Below are positions 35,531-42,744 of a DNA stretch of 51,507 nucleotides, one piece after another. The first letter of the stretch is position 1. Each line of letters starts with the position of its first letter. Position numbers and translations under genes: made by a program. A model generated the notes under the pieces. It was not told the origin of the DNA and made no database searches. It saw nothing but the letters and a program-made list of their open reading frames with translations. Location of the stretch: NCBI GenBank assembly GCA_005879805.1, contig VBKL01000047.1, forward strand, positions 1 through 51,507, written 5' to 3'. Source of the DNA: Deltaproteobacteria bacterium. Lineage in GTDB: Bacteria; Myxococcota; Myxococcia; Myxococcales; 40CM-4-68-19.

Positions 35531-36184
35531 TCAGTCGGGAAAGGATCGCAACGGCAACACCCCCACGTCCGGAGTGGTCGTGCGGGCGGCGTTCATCACC
35601 GTCGCGAGGAACGAGTAATACCCGGTGAGCCCGAGCAGATCGACGACGCCCTGCTCGCCGAAGGCCTGGACCGCGCGGTGGTAGGTCTCCTCGCTCACCC
35701 GGCGGTTGCGCAGGATCTCCAGGGACAGGTCGTAGGCGATCCGCTCCTCGGGGGCGAGATCGTCGGGCCGCCGCCCGTCCGCGATGGCCTCGACGGTCTT
35801 GTGCGGAAGCCCCGCCTGGAGCGCGAGCGGATAGTGGATCTGCCACTCGACCTGCTGGGTCCACTCGCGGCAGACGAGGAGGACGACCATCTCCCCCACC
35901 CGGCGCGGGAGCGGGCTCCGCAAGCGCAGGTAATCCCCCATCGACTTCGCGCTCAGCATCAATTCCGGGCTGCGCAAGAGCGGGACGAAGGGCCCGGACA
36001 GCGGCTGGCGCCCTTCCCTGGCGAACTCCACCAGCGCCTTGCGTTGCACCTCGCTGTACTTCGCCAGGGGAAGCGGCGGCATCCGGTCCTCCGCCCGTGC
36101 GCACGCGAGAAGGGCGACGATCCCGATGGCGGCCAGGCCGGCGACGGCTGCGGCGATCTTCGTTCCAACGGGTGCGCTCCACAT
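35531..36184 (-). CDS. exported carboxymuconolactone decarboxylase-like protein
   Basis: A 217-residue protein with an N-terminal hydrophobic signal (AAAVAGLAAIGIVALLACAR, possible lipidation Cys) and an AhpD/CMD-type all-helical domain: LLRSPELMLSAKSMGDYLRL, RVGEMVVLLVCREWTQQVEW, QAGLPHKTVEAIADG and EQGVVDLLGLTGYYSFLATV. The Glu-x-x-x-x-x-Cys arrangement of the decarboxylase is partly kept (one Cys, no C-x2-C of AhpD). An exported CMD protein is uncommon. I chose ATG 36184 because GGAGGAG lies just upstream. It precedes the NMO gene by 18 bases, probably in one transcript. Confidence 0.8.
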   Translation of the reverse strand: MWSAPVGTKIAAAVAGLAAIGIVALLACARAEDRMPPLPLAKYSEVQRKALVEFAREGRQPLSGPFVPLLRSPELMLSAKSMGDYLRLRSPLPRRVGEMVVLLVCREWTQQVEWQIHYPLALQAGLPHKTVEAIADGRRPDDLAPEERIAYDLSLEILRNRRVSEETYHRAVQAFGEQGVVDLLGLTGYYSFLATVMNAARTTTPDVGVLPLRSFPD

Positions 36185-36301
36185 GGCGCTCCTCCTCCGC
36201 GCGCCCTCCGCGGGCGCGGCGAGGAACAATGTGGCCGATCCCGACCCGTGCGCGAAGTGCGAAGATCTCGCGCGATCGATGAGGAAACCTCATTGATGGG
36301 A

Positions 36302-37177
36302 TCAGGACGCTCGCGCCAGCACGGCGGCCGGCGCGGGTGCGGCGCCCTGCACCACCCCGCGCACCAGCGTGGCGAGTCGCCGCGCGGCGGGGCTCATGGG
36401 CCGCGGCACGTACAGCGCGAAGGGCATCTCGGGCAGCGCGGGCAGCTTCTCCGCCTCACCGAGAATCTCGATCGACCCGGAGCGCATGAGCGCCGTGCGG
36501 CAACCGACGGCGAGACCCGCTTCGAGCGCGGCGCGCAGCCCGAGCAGGCTGGGCGTGCGGAGGACGACATTGGAGCGCCGCCCGGCACGCTTCAGCGCCG
36601 CCTGGGCGGCCTCGATGTATCCGCAGGGCGGGTCGAGGACGGCGAGCGGCAGCGGATCGAGCGAGGCGAGCTCGCGGTGTCCGAGCCACACCATCGGCTC
36701 GCGCCGGATGACGCGCGTCGCGCGGCCGCCCCGGAAGCAGATGACGAAGTCCAGCTGGCCCGACATGGCCTGCTCGAGGAGCGACGCGGACTGCGCGACT
36801 TTCACCTCGAGGGTCACGCCCGGGTACTGCTGGGCGAAGTCGGAGAGGGCGCGTGGGAGCACCCCGTCGGCGAGATCCTGGACGGTTCCGAGGCGGACCG
36901 GTCCTTCGAGGCGCTCGTCGGCGAGCGCCGCGATGGCGCGCTCGCTGGCGTTGAGGATCTCGCGGGCGTGCGGGACGAGCAGCTCGCCGGCGCGGGTGAG
37001 GGCCTGGGTGCGGCCGTCGCGGCGGAAGAGGGGATGGCCGACGAGCTCGCCGAGCTTGGACATCTGCAGGCTGACGGCGGAAGGGGTGCGGGCGACGACT
37101 CGCGCGGCTGCGGCCATGGAGCCGGTCTCGACGGTGGCGACGAAGGTACGGAGCAGCTCGAGGGGGAGATCCTGCAT
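36302..37177 (-). CDS. LysR-family transcriptional regulator
   Basis: A 291-residue regulator. Winged helix-turn-helix at residues about 5-63: LELLRTFVATVETGSMAAAA, TPSAVSLQMSKLGELVGHPL, FRRDGRTQALTRAGE. The effector-binding domain (about 90-285) contains PVRLGTVQDLADGVLPRALS. I take ATG 37177 rather than the TTG two codons upstream. It has its own upstream gap (see the promoter entry) and stands between the bkd E1 genes and the CMD/NMO genes, either of which it might control. LysR proteins usually also repress themselves. Confidence 0.92.
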   Translation of the reverse strand: MQDLPLELLRTFVATVETGSMAAAARVVARTPSAVSLQMSKLGELVGHPLFRRDGRTQALTRAGELLVPHAREILNASERAIAALADERLEGPVRLGTVQDLADGVLPRALSDFAQQYPGVTLEVKVAQSASLLEQAMSGQLDFVICFRGGRATRVIRREPMVWLGHRELASLDPLPLAVLDPPCGYIEAAQAALKRAGRRSNVVLRTPSLLGLRAALEAGLAVGCRTALMRSGSIEILGEAEKLPALPEMPFALYVPRPMSPAARRLATLVRGVVQGAAPAPAAVLARAS

Positions 37178-37218
37178 GAGCAAACCTCGCGCAGAGGGCG
37201 AAAAGCTGAGCGGAGCTC

Positions 37219-37247
37219 AATATAGCAGCGTGCCCGTGCGCGAGCAC
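37219..37247 (-). promoter_or_regulatory. -10 element and dyad upstream of the LysR gene
   Basis: On the minus strand TATATT (37224-37219) is the best -10 match in this GC-rich gap. About 12 bases upstream lies GTGC-GCGA-GCAC (37236-37247), a dyad at the place where a LysR-type or -35-region factor could bind. No good -35 hexamer is visible, which fits an activator-dependent promoter. Confidence 0.35.
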
Positions 37248-37282
37248 GAGTCCCGAAAACCCGCACTCACACGGCTCTTACG

Positions 37283-38344
37283 TCAGGCCTCCATCACCGC
37301 GAGCTCCGCAATCGCCGCGCGAATCGACGGAAGCTGCGGCACGGAAGCCATCTCCAGGTTGTCCGCGAGCCCGATGCCGGGGACGAAGGCGCCCGCGAGC
37401 AGCTTGGGCGGTGCCGCGAGGTGATAGAAAAGCTCGTCCGTCGTCCGCCGCACGAGGTGCTCGCCGAAGTTCGTCACTTCGGTGTCCTCGTTGACGAATA
37501 GCACCCGGCCGGTGCGGGAGACGGATTCCTTCACCCGCTCCCAGTCGTACGGCCAGAGCGAGCGGAGATCGATCACCTCGACGTCCAGATTCTCCTGGGA
37601 AAGCTCTTCCGCGGCCTTGGCGCAGAGGGGAAGCGTGCGTCCGTAGCTGACCACCGTGACGTCGCGGCCCTTCCGGACCGTGCGTCCCTCTCCGAACGGT
37701 ACGAAGAGGTCGGGTGTCTCCGGCCATTGCGGCTGCCACTTGCTGCGATCGCCGAGGGGCGCATCGATCAACTTGCTGAGCGCCCTGTCGTCGCCCGGCT
37801 CACCCGGGATCTCCTCGCCGGGCGCGTTGCGAACCCGCATCAGCGCCTTGGGCACGAGGAAGAAGCAAGGATTCGGATCGACGATGCAGGAGAGCAAGAG
37901 CCCGTACGCGTCCCGCGGCGTCGAGGGCATGGCGATCTTGAATCCGGGAATGTGCGTCGCCGTCGCGTCGAAGCTGTGCGAGTGATAGATGCTGCCGCGG
38001 ATGCCCGAGCCGACCGGCGTCATGATGGTCATCGGGAGGTTCCAGTCGCCGTTCGAGACCCAGTACATCATCCCGGCGAGCTTGAGCAGGTCGATGGTGT
38101 TGTAGGCGTAGTCGCAGAACTGGATCTCGCCCACGTTCCGGCAGCCGGCGAGCCCGAGGCCGATGGAAGCCCCGACGATGCCGCGCTCGTCGAGCGGCGT
38201 GTTCCACGCGCACTTGATCCCCTGCGTGGCGGTGAAGGCGCCGCCGAGGGGCGGGCCGACGTCCTCGCCGAACACGTCGGTGAGGTCGTGGCGCTCCTCG
38301 GCCACGTGTAATGCCATCCGGATCGCTTGCACCATGTTCGACAT
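37283..38344 (-). CDS. branched-chain 2-oxoacid dehydrogenase E1 beta subunit
   Basis: A 353-residue thiamin-diphosphate enzyme beta subunit (bkdA2/pdhB type). Typical blocks: VFGEDVGPPLGGAFTATQGI, RGIVGASIGLGLAGCRNVGE, IQFCDYAYNTIDLL and PVGSGIRGSIYHSHSFDA, then the transketolase C domain (DVTVVSYGRTLPLC, VEVIDLRSLWPYDWE, GRVLFVNEDTEVTNFGEHL). It pairs with the alpha subunit six bases upstream. In M. xanthus the esg locus encodes such a pair and feeds iso-branched fatty acid synthesis needed for development. E2 and E3 are not in the window. The sequence alone cannot exclude pyruvate or acetoin as substrate. Confidence 0.88.
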   Translation of the reverse strand: MSNMVQAIRMALHVAEERHDLTDVFGEDVGPPLGGAFTATQGIKCAWNTPLDERGIVGASIGLGLAGCRNVGEIQFCDYAYNTIDLLKLAGMMYWVSNGDWNLPMTIMTPVGSGIRGSIYHSHSFDATATHIPGFKIAMPSTPRDAYGLLLSCIVDPNPCFFLVPKALMRVRNAPGEEIPGEPGDDRALSKLIDAPLGDRSKWQPQWPETPDLFVPFGEGRTVRKGRDVTVVSYGRTLPLCAKAAEELSQENLDVEVIDLRSLWPYDWERVKESVSRTGRVLFVNEDTEVTNFGEHLVRRTTDELFYHLAAPPKLLAGAFVPGIGLADNLEMASVPQLPSIRAAIAELAVMEA

Positions 38345-38350
38345 GTGCGG

Positions 38351-39373
38351 CTAATTCTCCCGGACCAGATCGCGGTCGGCGAAGATGTTGTCGTGGATGG
38401 TCTTGCCGTCCGGCTGGGGCTCGTCGCGCACCTTCTTGTGCGCCTCCTGCAACTGCGCGGTGAAGCGCGCGCGCAGGTCGTCCATCTCCTTGCGTGAACG
38501 CAGCCCCCGCTCCTCGAGCTTGCGCTCGAATCCGACCAGGCAGTCCGCCTCGTCGGTCATCCGGTTCGCGCCCGAGGCGCTCGAGTGTCCGTAGAGGCGC
38601 GAGACCATCGCCTCGAGGAGGAATGGCTTGCGCTCGCTGCGCACATACTCCATCGCCTGCGCGATCTCGCGGTAGGACGTTTCGGGATCGTTCCCGTCGA
38701 TGGTCTTCGACTCGATCCCGAAGGCCTTGCCGCGCTCGCTGATCCGCTTCTCGCCGTGCTGTCCCTGGTAGGCGGTGGAGATGCCCCACTTGTTGTTGGT
38801 CACGATCATCAGCACGGGGAGCAGGTTGGCGGGACGCGACGACCAGATCAGACAGGTAGAGAAGTCGCCCTCCGCCGTCCCCGCGTCGCCGCCGGTGACG
38901 ATGGTGATTCCGCGACCGCCTGCGCGCTTCTGGGCGAGCGCGGTCCCCGGAGCCATCGAGTGCTGCACCTCGATGGGCGAGCTGACCGGCACCACATTCC
39001 ACTCGCGCCTGCTGTAATGGCCGACGAAGTTGCGCCCGCCCGAGAATGGATCGGTGACCGTGTTCTTCATCTGCCGGAGCGAATCGATCGGGTCGCCGCC
39101 CATCGCCAGCCAGGTGCCGCTGTTGCGGTAGTGGAAATGGCAGTAATCGAACTGCGGGCCGCGGCCCTTCTGGACGAGCATGCCGAGCGGGACGTTGAAC
39201 GCCTCTTCGCCCGGCCCGCCGATCCAGAAGTACCCGTCGCCCTGCTTGTACATGTGGATGAGCCGCTCCTCGAGGGCGCGCGCCTTCACCATCAGCTCGT
39301 GCATGCGGAGCAGGAGCTCGGGTGAGATCTGCGATTCGGGCGCGCTGGGTACCGGGCGCAAGTTGGTGCTCAC
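38351..39373 (-). CDS. branched-chain 2-oxoacid dehydrogenase E1 alpha subunit
   Basis: A 340-residue ThDP-binding alpha subunit. The ThDP/Mg motif is GGDAGTAEGDF...NNKWGIS (G-D-x-G-T-x-E-G-D-F with N-N-K-W), with flanking HYRNSGTWLAMGGDP and SRLYGHSSASGANRM, the last being the phosphorylation-loop region of E1 alpha proteins. ALEERLIHMYKQGDGYFWIG is the usual N-terminal block. The GTG at 39373 has AAGGAG five bases upstream. It is followed after six bases by E1 beta, and preceded on the same strand by the Pro-rich gene with a 45-base gap. Probably bkd rather than pdh, from its similarity to BCKDH alpha. Confidence 0.88.
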   Translation of the reverse strand: MSTNLRPVPSAPESQISPELLLRMHELMVKARALEERLIHMYKQGDGYFWIGGPGEEAFNVPLGMLVQKGRGPQFDYCHFHYRNSGTWLAMGGDPIDSLRQMKNTVTDPFSGGRNFVGHYSRREWNVVPVSSPIEVQHSMAPGTALAQKRAGGRGITIVTGGDAGTAEGDFSTCLIWSSRPANLLPVLMIVTNNKWGISTAYQGQHGEKRISERGKAFGIESKTIDGNDPETSYREIAQAMEYVRSERKPFLLEAMVSRLYGHSSASGANRMTDEADCLVGFERKLEERGLRSRKEMDDLRARFTAQLQEAHKKVRDEPQPDGKTIHDNIFADRDLVREN

Positions 39374-39418
39374 GGCGACTCCTTGCCGCGCGGTAGGAGC
39401 GCGGCACGTCGGAAACGG

Positions 39419-40618
39419 CTAGGCGCCCCCCTCGCTCGCGGCCTCGCCACCGGCGCCGGGCGAGCCCTGCGTCGCGGACGGCTCCGGCGGGGAGGGCTCT
39501 GCGGCGGGTTCCACCGGCTCGGGCGGCTTCGACGGCTCGGGCGGCGGCTTCGAGGGCTCCGCCTGCTTGGGAGGTTCGACGGTTCTCGGGGCTTTGCCGG
39601 AAGGCTCGCCGGTCTGGCCGCCCGCTCCGGGCGACCCCTGCGTCGCACCGCGGCCGGCGAGATCTACGTAGCGGGACAGCTGCGTCCAGGCGAGGAAGCG
39701 ATCCGCCTCCGCGGACATCGACGCAGCGATGCCCGGCTGCACGGGCTGGTCTGCCCAGGCCTCGGCATACGCGTCGAACATCTGCTGCGCGAACTCCAGC
39801 GCGCGCTGCGCCTCCTCCAGCACCTCGCGGTCCGACCTCCACGGACCGGGCGAGCGGCGGGGCGCGGCGGCCCGGCGCACGGTCGCGACGGTGCGGCGAT
39901 AAGTCAGGACCGCCCTGGAGAGTTGCGGAACGGCGGCGAGCATTCTCGAACGTAGCTCGACGCGGGGAGAGGGAGGGCCGGAACTTTCGGCGGCACCGCC
40001 GACGGGAGGGGGCGGCTGCGAAGGAGTCGCAGTTGGCGGTGCTGCCGCCTCGGGCGAGGGCGTCTCGGAAGGAGCTTCGGTGGCAGGCGCAGCGGCTTCG
40101 ACCTGCGCCGGCGGCGGGCTCCCCTCGGGAGGGGCAGCGGACGCCTGCGGGGCGGGCGCCTCGCCCTCCTTCGTTTGACCAGCCTCCGGGACGGAAACGG
40201 TAGCCGTGGCGCCTTCGCCCGTAGCGGGCGGCGGCGGAGCGCTGCGCCGCGCCTCCGAGGCGGCAAGCTGCGCGAGCGCCAGAGGGAGATCGCGCAGGAA
40301 ACGGGAGAGGTCGAACTGATCCTTGCCCTCGTACAGGCGGGCCAGGGACGAGGCCACCCGCTCGAACGGACCGCTGCGGATCTGCTCCGTGACCCGCGGG
40401 AAGTCCGCGAACAGGCGGCGCTGCGATTCCAGACGCTCGTGGACGGTGGTGGCGAAGGCCAGCGCGCCGAGGGCCTGCTCGATGTCGCGGCGGATCGCGT
40501 CGCGCAGCGGTGCCCAGCCACCCGTAGGAGCGCCCTGCCCTTGTGCTCCGGGACGGCCCTGTTGCGGCGCGCCCGGCGGGGGCGGGCCTCTTCTTTGTTT
40601 CGGCTTTCTCGCGGCCAT
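39419..40618 (-). CDS. Pro/Ala-rich low-complexity protein upstream of the E1 genes
   Basis: A 399-residue protein. Basic, Gly/Pro/Gln-rich N-terminus (MAARKPKQRRGPPPPGAPQQ), a helical region (about 35-150: DAIRRDIEQALGALAFATTV, LARLYEGKDQFDLSRFLRDL), an Ala/Pro/Glu linker (150-250), a second helical block (250-345) and a Pro/Ser/Glu tail in which ATQGSPGAGG occurs twice. No signal peptide or known domain. The composition suggests an extended cytoplasmic adaptor, but no function can be assigned. I chose ATG 40618, where GAGG lies five bases upstream. It precedes the E1 alpha gene by 45 bases. Confidence 0.65.
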   Translation of the reverse strand: MAARKPKQRRGPPPPGAPQQGRPGAQGQGAPTGGWAPLRDAIRRDIEQALGALAFATTVHERLESQRRLFADFPRVTEQIRSGPFERVASSLARLYEGKDQFDLSRFLRDLPLALAQLAASEARRSAPPPPATGEGATATVSVPEAGQTKEGEAPAPQASAAPPEGSPPPAQVEAAAPATEAPSETPSPEAAAPPTATPSQPPPPVGGAAESSGPPSPRVELRSRMLAAVPQLSRAVLTYRRTVATVRRAAAPRRSPGPWRSDREVLEEAQRALEFAQQMFDAYAEAWADQPVQPGIAASMSAEADRFLAWTQLSRYVDLAGRGATQGSPGAGGQTGEPSGKAPRTVEPPKQAEPSKPPPEPSKPPEPVEPAAEPSPPEPSATQGSPGAGGEAASEGGA

Positions 40619-40731
40619 CGGCACCTCGGAGCGCCCCTTTTCAAGCGGATCGCGGCCCCGAACGCAAGCAATTGTTCGGCCGCACTGTCCCACGTCATCT
40701 GATCGAGGCACTTTCATGCTAGCAGGAAGGA

Positions 40732-41217
40732 ATGCCGACGTTGCGCCCGTACGCGCCGAAGGACTATCCGCACTTCCTCGCGCTCGATCTGGAGACCGCC
40801 GTCGACGCCCTCGGCGAGTCGACCGACCGCGAGCGTGCGCTGCTGCGCGAGCGGTGGCCCGGCGTCCTCGCGGAGTTGCACGGATTCACCCAGGAACGCT
40901 TCGGCGCACCGGACGCGTTGCTCTGGGTGCTCGAAGGGGAAGGCGGACGCTATCTCGGACATCTCTGGCTCACCGAGAAGCGCGACCCGGCGGGCGCGCG
41001 GATCCTGGAAGTCACCACCATGGGCGTCGTGCGCGAGGCCCGCGGCGAGGGTCTCGGGCGCCTGCTCATGCAGAAAGCCGAGTCGGAGGCCCGCGTGCGT
41101 GGAATCCAGGACATCGAGCTGTCGGTCGCCGGCAACAACCGGCGGGCGCGGGAGCTCTATCGCGACCTCGGTTACGACACGGTGCGCCGGACGATGCGCA
41201 AGCGGCTGCGGGCCTGA
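40732..41217 (+). CDS. GNAT-family N-acetyltransferase
   Basis: A 161-residue acetyl-CoA-dependent acyltransferase. The V-x4-R-G-x-G-x-G/A acetyl-CoA loop is VVREARGEGLGRLL (about 100-113), followed by GIQDIELSVAGNNRRARELY, the usual beta-5/alpha-4 segment with the NxxARxLYxxLGY motif. N-terminal TLRPYAPKDYPHFLALDLE is the family start. The substrate is unknown. The DUF488 gene begins at its stop codon. Confidence 0.9.
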   Translation: MPTLRPYAPKDYPHFLALDLETAVDALGESTDRERALLRERWPGVLAELHGFTQERFGAPDALLWVLEGEGGRYLGHLWLTEKRDPAGARILEVTTMGVVREARGEGLGRLLMQKAESEARVRGIQDIELSVAGNNRRARELYRDLGYDTVRRTMRKRLRA

Positions 41218-41694
41218 GCAACGCGCGGGTCGTCACGGTCGGCCATTCCACGCGGACGTTGCGGGACTTCGTGCGGCTCCTTTCTGCGAATGGGATCGCG
41301 GTGGTGGCCGATGTTCGCAAGATTCGCGCGTCCCGCGCATTCCCGCACTTTGGCGAAGGGCGGATTTCCCGCGCTCTCGAGAGAGCAGGCATCCGATACG
41401 AGCCCCTTCCGGACCTGGCCGGACGGCGGCCGAAGTCGCCGCAGCCACAAGGAAGGCCCTGCTTCCGGAACGCTGGCTTCCGCAACTACGCCGACTACAT
41501 GCTCACTCCCGGGTTTCGCGCCGGAGCGCGGCGCCTCATGGCTCTCGCCCGCCATGGTCCCGTCGCGGTGCTTTGCGCAGAGGCCGTTCCCTGGCGGTGC
41601 CACCGGAGCCTCATCGCCGACTGGCTGGTGGTCGAGAAGGGAGAACCCGTCGACGATCTGGTCGGCGATGCCCGCCGGGCGCACCGCCTGACTG
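41214..41694 (+). pseudogene. DUF488 protein, 3' end lost at a junction with a rhodanese gene
   Basis: DUF488 proteins are small alpha/beta proteins of uncertain role. The match is nearly complete: VVTVGHSTRTLRDFVRLLSA, VVADVRKIRASRAFPHFG, LPDLAGRRPKSPQPQG, FRNYADYMLTPGFR, and the C-x3-...-CHRS site (VLCAEAVPWRCHRSLIADWL). After GDARRAHRLTA the expected last 10-20 residues are missing and the sequence jumps into a rhodanese tail in another frame. No ATG, GTG or TTG precedes VVTVGHS in frame; CTG 41214 (overlapping the GNAT stop) is the only near-cognate. A three-base loss from TGATGAGC would explain this, because TGATGAGC would give ATG-AGC. Confidence 0.7.
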
Positions 41695-41856
41695 CCTGCG
41701 CTCGATCGGCTCGTCGTGTGCTACTGCCACCACGGCGTGCGCAGCCTGCACGCCTCGCTCATCCTCGGGGCGGCGGGATTCAAGGACGCGGTCTCGCTCC
41801 GGGGCGGTATCGATGCCTGGTCGCAGCTCGTCGATCCGGCGGTCCCTCGATACTGA
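41695..41856 (+). pseudogene. rhodanese-domain protein, C-terminal half only
   Basis: In a frame different from the DUF488 gene, 53 residues match the end of a single-domain rhodanese (sulfurtransferase): LDRLVVCYCHHGVRSLHASL carries the active-site loop C-H-H-G-V-R, followed by GGIDAWSQLVDPAVPRY and TGA 41854-41856. The N-terminal half of about 55 residues and the start are absent. The fragment begins within a few bases of where DUF488 homology ends. Confidence 0.75.
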
Positions 41857-41881
41857 GTGGTCGATTGCAAATATCCTATAC

Positions 41882-42697
41882 TCACGCGATGCCGAAGAGC
41901 CGCGCGGCGGTGCCTCCGAGCACGCGGGCCTCGTCGGAAGCCGGGAGGCGCAAGGCGCGAACCACGTCCAACTCGCGCGACCACTCGTAAGGAAGGTTGG
42001 GAAAGTCCGTTCCGTAGAGGATGCGGTCCGGGCGCCTGCGCAACATTTCCGGGTCAGGCCCCCCCGGGAACCAGCCCGCGATCGCCATGGTGGTGTCGAG
42101 ATAGAGGTGCTCGAACTCGTCGAGCATCGCTTCGAACTCGGCCGGCTCGTCCCAGCCGAGATGGGGCACGATGCAAATGGTGTCCGGATGCCGCGCGAGA
42201 GCGCGCCGCAGACGCGCCGCCCCGGAGATCGCGCGCACGTCGATGCCGTACCCTTCCGAGGCCGGCTCGCGCCCGCAGTGGATGACGAGCGGCTTCTGGT
42301 GCCGGGCGCAGGCGCGGAAGACGGGATCGAGGCGCTCGTCGTCGGGCGCGACCCGCATGACGTGCGAGTGGATCTTCACGCCCGCGAACGGCCCCGCGAG
42401 CGCCTCCTCGAGGATCTCCTCTGCGCCTTCCTCGCCCGGGAAGACCGTGCAGCAGGGAACGATCTCGGGATGCTCGCGGGAGATGACGAGCGTGAAGTCG
42501 TTGAGCGCGCGCGCCATCCCGGGCTTGTGGGCGTAGGGCAGCGCGACCATGCGGCCAACCCCGCCCTCGCGCAGCGTCCGCACCGCCTCGGTGACCCCGA
42601 TCCGGTAGCGGATCTCCCAGGCGTGGTCGCTGAACCAGCGCCGGATCGCCTCGGCGAGGCGGTCGGGGAAGAGGTGCACGTGGGCATCGACGATCAT
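41882..42697 (-). CDS. amidohydrolase-family metal-dependent hydrolase
   Basis: A 271-residue TIM-barrel hydrolase of the amidohydrolase-2 (ACMSD-like) group. The metal-binding HxH is at the very start (VDAHVHLFPD), other barrel ligands are in GVKIHSHVM, LVIHCGREP and IVPHLGWDE, and the final Asp in RILYGTDFPNLP. The reaction, hydrolytic or decarboxylating, cannot be read from the sequence. The ATG at 42697 matches the family start. It is convergent with the rhodanese fragment (25-base gap) and follows the MscS gene by about 47 bases on the same strand. Confidence 0.88.
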   Translation of the reverse strand: MIVDAHVHLFPDRLAEAIRRWFSDHAWEIRYRIGVTEAVRTLREGGVGRMVALPYAHKPGMARALNDFTLVISREHPEIVPCCTVFPGEEGAEEILEEALAGPFAGVKIHSHVMRVAPDDERLDPVFRACARHQKPLVIHCGREPASEGYGIDVRAISGAARLRRALARHPDTICIVPHLGWDEPAEFEAMLDEFEHLYLDTTMAIAGWFPGGPDPEMLRRRPDRILYGTDFPNLPYEWSRELDVVRALRLPASDEARVLGGTAARLFGIA

Positions 42698-42744
42698 GCC
42701 CCGCCTCTAGCCGAAGCGGGCGCGAATGCAAGGTCGAGTGCGCT

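Noticed and set aside
32532-36293. Continuous minus-strand open frame of more than 1200 codons spanning DUF885, NMO and CMD genes
   Set aside because: Only the DUF885 part (to 34409) has family homology, a lipoprotein signal and a start; upstream it crosses two genes in another frame. GC-driven lack of stops, not a fusion.
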